Under the pieces are notes generated by a model. The model did not search any database and was not told the DNA's origin. It worked only from the letters and a program-made list of their open reading frames with translations. Made by a program: the position numbers and the translations under genes. Of a stretch of DNA of 64,000 bases, positions 1-8,812 are shown one piece after another. The stretch is from Burkholderia pyrrocinia (lineage in GTDB: Bacteria > Pseudomonadota > Gammaproteobacteria > Burkholderiales > Burkholderiaceae): contig NZ_CP094459.1 of the NCBI RefSeq assembly GCF_022809715.1, forward strand, positions 2,046,001 through 2,110,000. The letters run 5' to 3'. Positions within the stretch are counted from its first letter, which is position 1. Every line of letters starts with the position of its first letter.

Positions 1-284
1 CGATCCCGCTGCGCCTGCCTTACGGGCTGATGCCGCAGGACAATCGCGCCGGCGTACTTGCACGCCTTCAACGCGAACACACAGGCTGGAGCGCAATCCT
101 CGACGATTGGCTGCGCCCGGCGCCGTCGCCCGAAGCACTGTTCGACGCAATGCGCGCGCATGTCGCCGACAGCGCGGCACGGCATCGCGACGTGCTGTTC
201 TGCATGCACGACGGATCGCGGCATGGCGAAGCGCGCCCCAACACGGTCGAAGCCGTGCGCCTGTTCCTGAATCGACAAAACTGA
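1..284 (+). CDS. C-terminal fragment of an unidentified protein
   Basis: The reading frame is open from the left edge (first whole codon at base 3) to a TGA at 282-284, so this is the last 93 or so residues of a longer protein. An internal ATG at 30 has no convincing ribosome binding site, and the frame continues upstream of it, so I do not treat it as the start. The visible part is soluble-looking, with a mix of Arg, Leu and acidic residues and no membrane segment. I do not recognise the family. It lies tail-to-tail with the kinase gene ending at 303, with an 18-bp gap, and may belong to the same accessory cluster. Confidence 0.6.
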   Translation, partial: IPLRLPYGLMPQDNRAGVLARLQREHTGWSAILDDWLRPAPSPEALFDAMRAHVADSAARHRDVLFCMHDGSRHGEARPNTVEAVRLFLNRQN

Positions 285-302
285 CGCGGCGGCCGGCCAG
301 CT

Positions 303-1289
303 TCAGGGCGCCGCGCCGTCCAGCAACTGCCGCCAGCCGCCGAGAAACCCGATGCCGGGCCCCGGCATCCACAGGCCGCGTTGCGCGGCTTCCAGATGGA
401 TCAGCGTCTGGTCCACGCAGAACAGCGACATCAACGCAGCGCGGTTCGCGCGCATCCAGTCCGGCGCAGCATCGGCCCGCGTCGCCGCGTAGGCTTGCAG
501 GCCGGCGTCCCATCGCTGCGCATCGAAAACGAAGTGATCGTCCCTGCCCGCATCGCGCGACAGCGCGAACAGCGCAAAGGCCGCCTCGAGCCATTGCGCA
601 CCCTGCCCGACATCGTCGAAATCGAGTACGCCGCTCACCGCACGCCCCACGTACAGCAGGTTGCCCGCGTGATAGTCGCCGTGCAGCCAATGCACCGGCC
701 CCGTCAACCAGCGTGCCGCGGCGTCGAGATGCATGCCGATTCGCCGGATCATCGTGCCGTAATCGCCGCTCAACTCGCCCGGCAACGACGGCATTGCGCG
801 CGCCGACACGCGTGCATGGCGCGCCGACAGCCACGCCAGCGGTGCCGATTCGGTCGCCGATATCGCCGCCAGCGCCGCATGCAGATGCGCGAGCGCGCGC
901 ATCGCATCGATCGCGCCCGCTTGCGCGTCGTCGGGCAAGCCGGGGCTGCCGTCGATATGCTCGAACAGATGCAGCCAGCTTCCATCGGACACCTGCACAC
1001 CGGGCTGCGCATCCACGGTCGGCCGCAGTCGCGGCAGCGCGGGCAGCATCGGCGCCGTTCGCGAACGGCCGAGATCGCCGAGTATCGACGCCTCGCGATG
1101 CACCTGTTCGACCGGCTTGCCGGACCACGACACGCGCAGCACCACGCGCTCCGAATCGCACTCGACGAGGTACGTTTTGTTAGTATGGCCCGACGACAGC
1201 GCCTGCAGGCGCGCCGGCCCGAGGTTCCAGTGCCGGCGAAGCCAGGGTTCCAGCGTTTTCACGTCACTCCTACTCGTTGCATTGACCAT
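303..1289 (-). CDS. phosphotransferase-fold kinase (APH/homoserine kinase II-like)
   Basis: A 328-residue protein of the aminoglycoside phosphotransferase / homoserine kinase II superfamily, predicted to phosphorylate a small-molecule hydroxyl. The catalytic loop HGDYHAGN is at 203-210 and the metal-binding DFD at 223-225. The N-lobe has a glycine-containing loop (SGHTNKTYLV near 33-42) and an LRV strand where many kinases have Lys; Arg is also found there in homoserine-kinase-like members. The start at 1289 is chosen because AAGGA lies 9 nt upstream; a GTG at 1262 behind AGGAG with short spacing is the alternative. The start codon overlaps that of the divergent CmcI-like gene by two bases. 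The substrate is unknown; the neighbouring glycosyltransferase and methyltransferases suggest a sugar or amino-acid-derived metabolite. Confidence 0.8.
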   Translation of the reverse strand: MVNATSRSDVKTLEPWLRRHWNLGPARLQALSSGHTNKTYLVECDSERVVLRVSWSGKPVEQVHREASILGDLGRSRTAPMLPALPRLRPTVDAQPGVQVSDGSWLHLFEHIDGSPGLPDDAQAGAIDAMRALAHLHAALAAISATESAPLAWLSARHARVSARAMPSLPGELSGDYGTMIRRIGMHLDAAARWLTGPVHWLHGDYHAGNLLYVGRAVSGVLDFDDVGQGAQWLEAAFALFALSRDAGRDDHFVFDAQRWDAGLQAYAATRADAAPDWMRANRAALMSLFCVDQTLIHLEAAQRGLWMPGPGIGFLGGWRQLLDGAAP

Positions 1290-1977
1290 GTCAGAGCGTC
1301 CTTCGGCCCGCATGCGGGACATCAACATCGAATGGCTGACGCGCGCTGCCGAATTCGACCATCTGTTCCAGACGCGCTGGCTCGGCGAGCGCTTCTTCCA
1401 TCTGCCCGGCGACATGCTCGCGCTCCAGGAACTGATCTGGCGCGAACGCCCCGACTGCATCGTGCAGACCGGCATCGCGGCGGGCGGCGGCGTCGTGTTC
1501 TCCGCGTCGATGCTGGAATTGAACGGCGATCGCGGCCGCGTCGTCGCGATCGAGCCGCGCCTGCGCGACGAGGTCAGGCAGCGCCTGCAATCGCACCGGC
1601 TCGCTGATCGCATGGTGCTGATCGAAGGCGAATCGTGCGCGGCCGACACGCTCGCGTCGGTGCGCGCCCAGATCGGCGACGGCGCGCGCGTGATGGCGAT
1701 CCTCGATCTCACGCATACGCACGCGCACGTGCTGCGCGAACTCGAATGTTATGCATCGTTCGTGACGCCCGGCAGCTACGCGATCGTGATGGACACCATC
1801 ATGGAATATCTGCCGGCATCGATGTTCGACGGCAAGCCGTACGGCAAAGGCAACAACCCGGCGACGGCCGTGCGCGAATTTCTCGCCCGCGACGACCGGT
1901 TCGAAGTCGACGCGGACATCGAGGACCGCGTGCTCATGACGCTGTCGCCAGGCGGCTTCCTGAAGCGAGTTCGCTGA
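1288..1977 (+). CDS. CmcI/cephalosporin hydroxylase-family methyltransferase
   Basis: A 229-residue protein matching the CmcI family (annotated cephalosporin hydroxylase or rhamnosyl O-methyltransferase), whose members are SAM-dependent O-methyltransferases in antibiotic and glycolipid pathways. Visible hallmarks are QTGIAAGGG at 60-68 (SAM loop), DLTHTHAH at 140-147 (matching the family's D-x-x-H-T-H metal/substrate segment), a VMDT strand near 167-170, and GKGNNP at 186-191 before the C-terminal GGFLKR. The length is typical. No strong ribosome site precedes 1288; an ATG at 1312 is the alternative start. It is the only plus-strand enzyme in the cluster, its start codon interlocks with the divergent kinase gene, and its last 44 bases overlap the 3' end of the glycosyltransferase gene. 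O-methylation of a product of this cluster is inferred. Confidence 0.85.
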   Translation: MSERPSARMRDINIEWLTRAAEFDHLFQTRWLGERFFHLPGDMLALQELIWRERPDCIVQTGIAAGGGVVFSASMLELNGDRGRVVAIEPRLRDEVRQRLQSHRLADRMVLIEGESCAADTLASVRAQIGDGARVMAILDLTHTHAHVLRELECYASFVTPGSYAIVMDTIMEYLPASMFDGKPYGKGNNPATAVREFLARDDRFEVDADIEDRVLMTLSPGGFLKRVR

Positions 1978-3139
1978 TCAGGCGGGCGGCCTGCGCCGAG
2001 CCGTCGCGCGCGTAGCTCGCACGGATCCGCGCCGCGTGCTCGCGCAGCGGCCCGGGACGCAACAGGCGCTCGAGCGCATCGGTAATGTCCGCGACGCCAG
2101 CCTGCTGCAGATCCAGCACGCATCCGGCGCCGGCCCGTTCGACGAAGTGCGCCGAATGAAACTGGTCGTTGCAGAACGGCGACAGCAGCATCGGCACGCC
2201 GCATGCGAGCGACTCCATCACCGAGTTCGCGCCGCCGTGGCTGACGAACGCGTGCGTGCGCCGCAGCAGCGCGAGTTGCGGCACATAACGCACCGCGACG
2301 ACACGCTCGTCACCGGCCGGCAGCAGATCCGAATCGACCAGTTCGCCCACCGACAGCACCAGTTGCGCCGACGTCGCGCGCGTCGCGTCGATCACCTTCG
2401 CGAATACGTCCGGGTGGTAATAAAGCTGGCTGCCGAGCGACATGTAGACGAGCGGGCGATCCGCGTCGAGGCGTTCCCACGGGAACGGCGTCTCGTCGCC
2501 GCGCGGGCCGGACGGCAACGCGGGGCCGACCAGTTCGATACCCGGCGGCGGCGCACCGACCAGCGCATCGGTCGTGAACGCGAGCGTCAGATGCGGCGAC
2601 AGGATGTCGCAACCGCGAAAGCGCGCGTCGAGACCGTAGCGCGCGAACAGGCGCGTGCGTTCCGGCGCGAGCCAGCGCACCGTGCGCAGCAGTTCCGAAT
2701 CGAGATCGTCCGGCAGCACCGGATTCAGCGAATTCGACATCGAGACCCACGGCAGCCCTTCCAGCTCGGCGGCAATCGCCGCCGCATAGAGCAGCGGATC
2801 GATCACGACCACGTCGGGCCGCCATTCGCGCAGCACCGCGCGGATGCCGTCCACCTGCGCGGGCGCGAGATCGATCAGCAGCGTGCGGATCCAGTGCCGC
2901 AGCCAGTCGGCATCGCGAATGTTCGCCGCGAAGCTCGCGCCGCGCGACAGGTCGTGGCGTTCGGGTGTCTCGCGCGGCCCGACGAACGCGAAGTCGCCCG
3001 CGCCGTCGAGCTGCGCGCTGATGTCGGCCGGCGCGTAGAACGCGACGTCGCAGCCGGCGGCACGCAGATGCTGGGCCGGGCCGATGCACGGATTGACGTG
3101 CCCTTTTTCGGGCACCACGCAGAACAGGATGCGTTTCAT
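1934..3139 (-). CDS. MGT/UGT-type glycosyltransferase (GT1)
   Basis: A 401-residue GT-B fold glycosyltransferase of the macrolide glycosyltransferase/UGT group, which moves a sugar from a nucleotide-sugar donor to a small-molecule acceptor. The N-terminal domain opens with a VVPEKGHVNP segment containing the probable catalytic His14. The C-terminal donor-binding domain carries the signature HGG at 301-303, ME at 308-309 and DQ at 325-326 (the sugar-contacting pair). No signal peptide or membrane segment is seen, so it is cytosolic. The ATG at 3139 lies 7 nt after the stop of the asparagine-synthetase-like gene, so it is the last gene of a five-gene operon. Its 3' end overlaps the convergent CmcI-like gene by 44 bp. 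Donor and acceptor are unknown. Confidence 0.9.
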   Translation of the reverse strand: MKRILFCVVPEKGHVNPCIGPAQHLRAAGCDVAFYAPADISAQLDGAGDFAFVGPRETPERHDLSRGASFAANIRDADWLRHWIRTLLIDLAPAQVDGIRAVLREWRPDVVVIDPLLYAAAIAAELEGLPWVSMSNSLNPVLPDDLDSELLRTVRWLAPERTRLFARYGLDARFRGCDILSPHLTLAFTTDALVGAPPPGIELVGPALPSGPRGDETPFPWERLDADRPLVYMSLGSQLYYHPDVFAKVIDATRATSAQLVLSVGELVDSDLLPAGDERVVAVRYVPQLALLRRTHAFVSHGGANSVMESLACGVPMLLSPFCNDQFHSAHFVERAGAGCVLDLQQAGVADITDALERLLRPGPLREHAARIRASYARDGSAQAARLISELASGSRLATAS

Positions 3140-3146
3140 GAGCGGC

Positions 3147-4214
3147 TCAGGTCGGGCGATGCGCGGCATCGAAGTGGATGTGGTCGAGATGATCGAGGAT
3201 CAGCGTCAGCGTCGCCCACAGCACGCGTTCGGTATCCGCCTGCAATGTGGGCACGGCAAGACCGAGCGTGTCGGCCAGTGCATGCGTGCGGTCGCGATCG
3301 AGTAGTGCCGTGAGGTCCATCGCCGGCGCGAGCCGCCCGCGCTTGGGGCCGTGCACGAGCCGGTCCGGCAGGTTCAGGCGCGCACCGAGATCGCGCAGGC
3401 ACTGCTTGTTCGGGTCGGGTTCGATGCTCGTCAGATGCGCGACGACGGCGGCGTCGACAAACGGCGGATACAGGTCGACCGACGCCGCATCGAACAACGC
3501 ATGGCACAGCGGCAGATAGTTGGCCGACCGGTCGCGGCGCAGCACCTGGTCCGCACCGTCGCCGGTGATGGCCACCTCGATGCCGTCCGCGGCCATTGCC
3601 TCGGCCAGCAGCAGCTTCGCGACCGGATGCAGGTTGAACATCGGCTCCTCGACCGCATGGGTCGTTCTCGGCAGCGCGGCCACGAAATCGGCCTCGTTCG
3701 CGCGCACGATCTTCACCGTCGCCTGCATCTGCGCGGCCAGTTCGAGTGCGGCATCCCGTTCGCAATAGTCCGGCATGTCGGTCGCGAGGATGTAGGACGT
3801 CACGTGCCGCTGCGCGCCGAGTTCGCGCAGCAACGCGAGCAGCAGCGCCGAATCGAGCCCGCCGCTCAGCGCCAGCGCGACGCGCTTGCCGCTGTCGAGC
3901 GCGCGTTGCAGCGATGCGCGCAGCACGGTTTCCAGATCGCCGCGCTGCGGCCGCTCGGGCGCCGGCTGCACCGCCAGCCCTTGCGGCGAACGGATCAGCG
4001 CATGGCCGGGCGGCACTGCCAGCACGTCGCGCAGCACGGTGCGGCCGATGGGACGCTCGCCGCTCAGATAGCCGGCGATGGCGGACGTGTCCGGCGCGCC
4101 GGCCGGTTGCCCCGACGCATGCAGGACGGCCCGGATTCCGGACGCCGACACGCCGCTGCGCGGATGGTAGTGCAGACGATCGAAACCGAACAGGTCGCGC
4201 GTGCCGACGATCAT
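3147..4214 (-). CDS. asparagine-synthetase-like ligase lacking the glutaminase domain
   Basis: A 355-residue protein with the ATP-pyrophosphatase synthetase domain of asparagine synthase B: PP-loop SGGLDS at 117-122 and GDGADQ at 218-223. Such domains adenylate a carboxylate and form an amide (asparagine synthetase, beta-lactam synthetase, lasso-peptide cyclase). The protein begins in what resembles the end of the Ntn glutaminase domain (RDLFGFDRLHYH matches the family RD-x-FG-x-x-PLYY segment), so the N-terminal Cys nucleophile and about 100 residues are missing. The ATG at 4214 overlaps the radical SAM stop codon as ATGA, which argues against a misplaced start. It may use free ammonia or an amine, or make an intramolecular amide. 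The substrate is unknown. Confidence 0.85.
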   Translation of the reverse strand: MIVGTRDLFGFDRLHYHPRSGVSASGIRAVLHASGQPAGAPDTSAIAGYLSGERPIGRTVLRDVLAVPPGHALIRSPQGLAVQPAPERPQRGDLETVLRASLQRALDSGKRVALALSGGLDSALLLALLRELGAQRHVTSYILATDMPDYCERDAALELAAQMQATVKIVRANEADFVAALPRTTHAVEEPMFNLHPVAKLLLAEAMAADGIEVAITGDGADQVLRRDRSANYLPLCHALFDAASVDLYPPFVDAAVVAHLTSIEPDPNKQCLRDLGARLNLPDRLVHGPKRGRLAPAMDLTALLDRDRTHALADTLGLAVPTLQADTERVLWATLTLILDHLDHIHFDAAHRPT

Positions 4215-5089
4215 GGATAACGAGCCTTCAAGGTGTCCACTTCAATGCGTTTGAGGATGCGATGCGGCGCCACCGGCGCGCTGCCGCCCTGGCAATGCAG
4301 GCACGCTTCGAGCGGCGCCTCGCGTTGCAGATAGGCGAGCATCGCGTCGAGCATGCCTGCGTCGTCGCGCAGCGGCAGGCCGTCGGATTGAAAATCCTTC
4401 TCACCCTTGTACAGCGTATGGAAATGCGCGGGACGCGTGCACGTGTAGAACATGCCGTCGCGAATCATATGGCAGCGCTCGCGGATCCAGCAATCGCGAT
4501 AGAGGCGCTGCGCGTCGTCGCGGTCCGTGCCGGGCTGTGCGCGATTCATCGTCGTGAACACGTCCTGCACCTTCCAGTTCAGACGGACGTCGAAACGCGC
4601 CGCCTGGTGCTCGACGTGCGCGATCAGGTCGGGCGAAAGCGACGGCTTCGGGTAACGCGAGATCGTCAGCGCATCCACCGACTGCCAGAACGCGTCCGGC
4701 ATCTCGCCGAGCTTCAGGCCGTTCGTCGTGACCGAGATCACGGGCGCGATGCCCGTGGCGCGCACGCGTTCGACGAGCTCGACGAGCGCCGGGTGCAGCA
4801 GCGGTTCGCCGCCGACCAGCTTGAACATGCGCGGGCTCAAGACCTTCGCGGCCATGCGCAGATCGGCATCGAGCGAATCGGGGCTCGCATGCCACTCGGG
4901 CAGGAGCGGCGACAGCGAGCAGCATTCCGCGCAGGTCAGGTTGCAGTGATCGACGATATGCGCTTCCAGCGAGCGCGTCCGGACGCGCCCGTCTTCGACG
5001 CGGTAATCGCGATCCAGCGGCGGCGGGAAGACATGTTGCCGTTCGCCGGATGGCAGCGGGTTCGTGGCCCGGTTCGGATTCGCATTCAC
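4211..5089 (-). CDS. radical SAM enzyme with a C-terminal Cys cluster
   Basis: A 292-residue radical SAM protein. The cluster-binding motif is C49-x3-C53-x2-C56 (within DHCNLTCAEC), followed by the SAM-contacting GGEP at 93-96. Further cysteines at 200, 206, 217, 263 and 266 look like a SPASM/twitch-type set that would bind an auxiliary iron-sulfur cluster, as in peptide- or sugar-modifying members. Similar DHCNL-x-C-x-x-C proteins are known from glycan and secondary-metabolite clusters. The start is a GTG at 5089, one base after the stop of the upstream kinase, and the stop overlaps the next gene as ATGA, so it is translationally coupled on both sides. The reaction is unknown. No precursor-peptide gene was found beside it, so a RiPP role is not supported. 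Confidence 0.88.
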   Translation of the reverse strand: MNANPNRATNPLPSGERQHVFPPPLDRDYRVEDGRVRTRSLEAHIVDHCNLTCAECCSLSPLLPEWHASPDSLDADLRMAAKVLSPRMFKLVGGEPLLHPALVELVERVRATGIAPVISVTTNGLKLGEMPDAFWQSVDALTISRYPKPSLSPDLIAHVEHQAARFDVRLNWKVQDVFTTMNRAQPGTDRDDAQRLYRDCWIRERCHMIRDGMFYTCTRPAHFHTLYKGEKDFQSDGLPLRDDAGMLDAMLAYLQREAPLEACLHCQGGSAPVAPHRILKRIEVDTLKARYP

Positions 5090-5090
5090 T

Positions 5091-6086
5091 TCAGTTTCCT
5101 GCTTCCACGCATTGGGAAAAGAAATCGACGAGACGGCCGCGCGCGTCCACCATCGCGGACGCCATCGTCACCGCCCCGCTCAGGTGCGCGGCGAAACGCG
5201 CCGGATCGTCGAGCCAGCCTTGCACGACCCACAGCTTGAGCGCGTGCTGCACACACGCGGCATCGACGGCCCACGCGATGCGCGCGGGATCCACCGGCCG
5301 GACCCGCCGGTACGCGCGCACGAAGGCTTCCGCCAGGTGCGGCGCTTCCAGCGGCAGATGATTCAGGCAACGCACCAGCTCGTATTCGCGCGGCGCGCCG
5401 ATCGACGCTTCCCAGTCGAGGATGAGCGGCGGCGTGCCCGCGTCCGCGAACAGGTAGTTGAACTGGTTGTAGTCGTTGTGGATCGGATGCTGCGGATCGT
5501 CGGCGGGAAACGCTTCGACGCTGCCCGGATAGAAGCGGTCGATCATGCGCAGCGCGAGTTCGACATAGCGCCGCAGGTTCGCGGCGCCGTCGTTCGAGCG
5601 AGCGCGATCCAGCGCGTCCAGCAGGCTGCGGCGCACCGCGTCGGCGTCGATCGCGGTCAGCCGCGCGCGGATCGTGTCGAGCGACGGCAGATGAAGCCGT
5701 TCGAGGCTCAAATGCAACGCCGCCAGACTCGCGCCGAGCGCATCCCATTCGGCAGGCGAAAACGTATCGTAGGTTCTGAACTGCCCCGCTTCCCAACGCG
5801 TCACCATTGCGTGCGCGCCGGTGCCCGTCCACATCGGTTCGCCGGCCGTCGTGCGTTTCAGCGTCTGCACACGGAAGCGCGCATCGCCATGCGTCTCGAA
5901 ATGCGCGAGGACGGCGGCTTCCTTGGCCGCGCGCGCATGATGCTCCGGCGCATAGAGCTTGACCGCCACGCCGCCGTCGTCGGTCGGCAGGTGCCATACG
6001 CGTTCGCCGACCTGTCGCGGCGGCCCGCTCTGGCCGAACGCGTAGGCGTCGCGGATTGCGTCGAAGGTGACGGCGTGCTGGTCCAT
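5091..6086 (-). CDS. phosphotransferase-fold kinase (APH family), second copy
   Basis: A 331-residue APH/choline-kinase-like protein, clearly distinct from the kinase at 303-1289. The N-lobe shows VAVKLY with Lys43 and a helix Glu near 56 as the ATP-anchoring pair. The catalytic loop reads HNDYNQFN at 203-210, with HND in place of the usual HGD (a variant seen in active relatives), and LILDWE places the metal-binding Asp at 224. The ATG at 6086 directly follows the TGA of the FkbM-type gene, and its own stop is one base before the radical SAM start. A small-molecule kinase is the simplest reading; its substrate is probably an intermediate of the operon's pathway, which is inference. Confidence 0.82.
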   Translation of the reverse strand: MDQHAVTFDAIRDAYAFGQSGPPRQVGERVWHLPTDDGGVAVKLYAPEHHARAAKEAAVLAHFETHGDARFRVQTLKRTTAGEPMWTGTGAHAMVTRWEAGQFRTYDTFSPAEWDALGASLAALHLSLERLHLPSLDTIRARLTAIDADAVRRSLLDALDRARSNDGAANLRRYVELALRMIDRFYPGSVEAFPADDPQHPIHNDYNQFNYLFADAGTPPLILDWEASIGAPREYELVRCLNHLPLEAPHLAEAFVRAYRRVRPVDPARIAWAVDAACVQHALKLWVVQGWLDDPARFAAHLSGAVTMASAMVDARGRLVDFFSQCVEAGN

Positions 6087-6836
6087 TCAGATGTGCTCTG
6101 CCGGCCCGTGCCGATACGGATGCCCGCTCAGGAACGTGTTGTGCCCGACGTAGCGCAGCTTGTACATCGCCGGCCGGAACAGCACCGACGGAGCGTTGTT
6201 CGCGATGCCGAGCAGTGGGTACAGGTCCTGCCGCACGAAGAATGCGTTGTTGCCCATGTCGTCGCAGCAGACGAGCTCATAGCCCTTCTGCCTGCCGAGA
6301 TGAACGAGCGATTCGAGGCTCGCGCCGTAATAGGTCGAGCCGTCCCATTCGTGGTCCGGATTGAAGCACATGACCCAGCGTTCGGGCGGCGTGTAGTACG
6401 GGTTGTATTCGATCACGACGATGCGCGGCTGAAATGCTTGAAGGCCGCGCCAGACCCAGTAGTCGTTGCCGTCGATATCGATCGACAGCAGGTCGAAGTC
6501 GGCCGGTGTGTGCGCATCGGCGAGAAGTTGCTCCACCGTGTCGGGCTGGACGCGGCCGTGATGCAGACGCACGCGCTCCGCGCCCGCGTAGTGAGCGGCA
6601 AGCTTGCCGAACCGGTACGCGCTGCCTTCCACCAACACGCCCGCCCAATCCTGTTCGCGCAGCAGCCGCGCAGTGTTGCTGTTGCGCAGGCCGTCGCTCG
6701 CGCCGATATCGACGCAGAAGCGATTCGTAGGCGCGATCCGCTCCATCAGCCGCGCCAGAATGCTTTCCTCGGTGCCCTGCGCGTACAGGCTTGGCGCAAG
6801 GCCGGACAAGTCGAGCGGCAGAGGATGGTCCTGCAT
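6087..6836 (-). CDS. FkbM-like SAM-dependent methyltransferase
   Basis: A 249-residue Rossmann-fold methyltransferase. VDIGASDG at 42-49 is the SAM-binding motif I, and SIDIDGNDY at 118-126 followed by VVIEYN resembles the FkbM-type motif IV region. This class O-methylates sugars and polyketides and is frequent in surface-glycan and natural-product clusters. It is the first gene of the five-gene minus-strand operon; the terminator at 6970-7004 separates it from ybiT upstream. With the CmcI-like enzyme, the locus encodes two unrelated methyltransferases. The substrate is unknown. Confidence 0.82.
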   Translation of the reverse strand: MQDHPLPLDLSGLAPSLYAQGTEESILARLMERIAPTNRFCVDIGASDGLRNSNTARLLREQDWAGVLVEGSAYRFGKLAAHYAGAERVRLHHGRVQPDTVEQLLADAHTPADFDLLSIDIDGNDYWVWRGLQAFQPRIVVIEYNPYYTPPERWVMCFNPDHEWDGSTYYGASLESLVHLGRQKGYELVCCDDMGNNAFFVRQDLYPLLGIANNAPSVLFRPAMYKLRYVGHNTFLSGHPYRHGPAEHI

Positions 6837-6891
6837 CGAGGGGCGGCTCCGGGTCGGGATGGGGAATAGGGATCAGGGATTGGTGTTCGGA

Positions 6892-6904
6892 GGGTAATTT
6901 ACCC
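6892..6904. promoter_or_regulatory. inverted repeat upstream of the accessory operon
   Basis: Six-base arms GGGTAA and TTACCC flank a central T, 55 bp upstream of the first operon gene (start 6836) and below the ybiT terminator. The surrounding DNA is more AT-rich than the coding regions. The position fits an operator or promoter element for the 6836-1934 operon. No regulator gene is visible in the cluster, and no clear -35/-10 pair could be assigned. Confidence 0.3.
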
Positions 6905-6969
6905 GAAGTCGATTGATCGGAGGAAACTGGAATGCGCTACGCAGTATGGCTTTGCCGGCGGCGGAAATG

Positions 6970-7004
6970 AAAAAGCCCGCATCGACAATGCTGTCGATGC
7001 GGGC
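6970..7004 (-). terminator. rho-independent terminator of ybiT
   Basis: A perfect 12-bp stem (GCCCGCATCGAC with GTCGATGCGGGC) and a 6-base loop lie at 6975-7004. Five A residues on the plus strand at 6970-6974 give a T-run on the minus strand. It lies 84 bp after the ybiT stop and insulates the accessory operon from ybiT transcription. Confidence 0.88.
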
Positions 7005-7087
7005 CTGATGCGATTTTGGCGGTTTCCCTCCACGCACCGCGCTTCCTGCTGTCTAGCCGCGGCACATGAACGGAAGCGTCAGGACAA

Positions 7088-8680
<1,593 letters not shown>

Positions 8681-8812
8681 GGCAGGTCCCGTTAAAGGAT
8701 AAATCGACGGAAAACCGTGTATTTTAGCAGGTGTCGGAGAAACTGCCGACCATGCCGTTCCGGCCCCGCCAATCCGCCCTCCGCGCCGGGCACCCGCCGG
8801 TGCCCGCCCGCC

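Noticed and set aside
4211..5089. RiPP cluster with the radical SAM enzyme as maturase
   Set aside because: No short precursor-peptide frame with a ribosome site was found in the gaps, which are 0-7 bp inside the operon. The left flank outside the window could still hold one.
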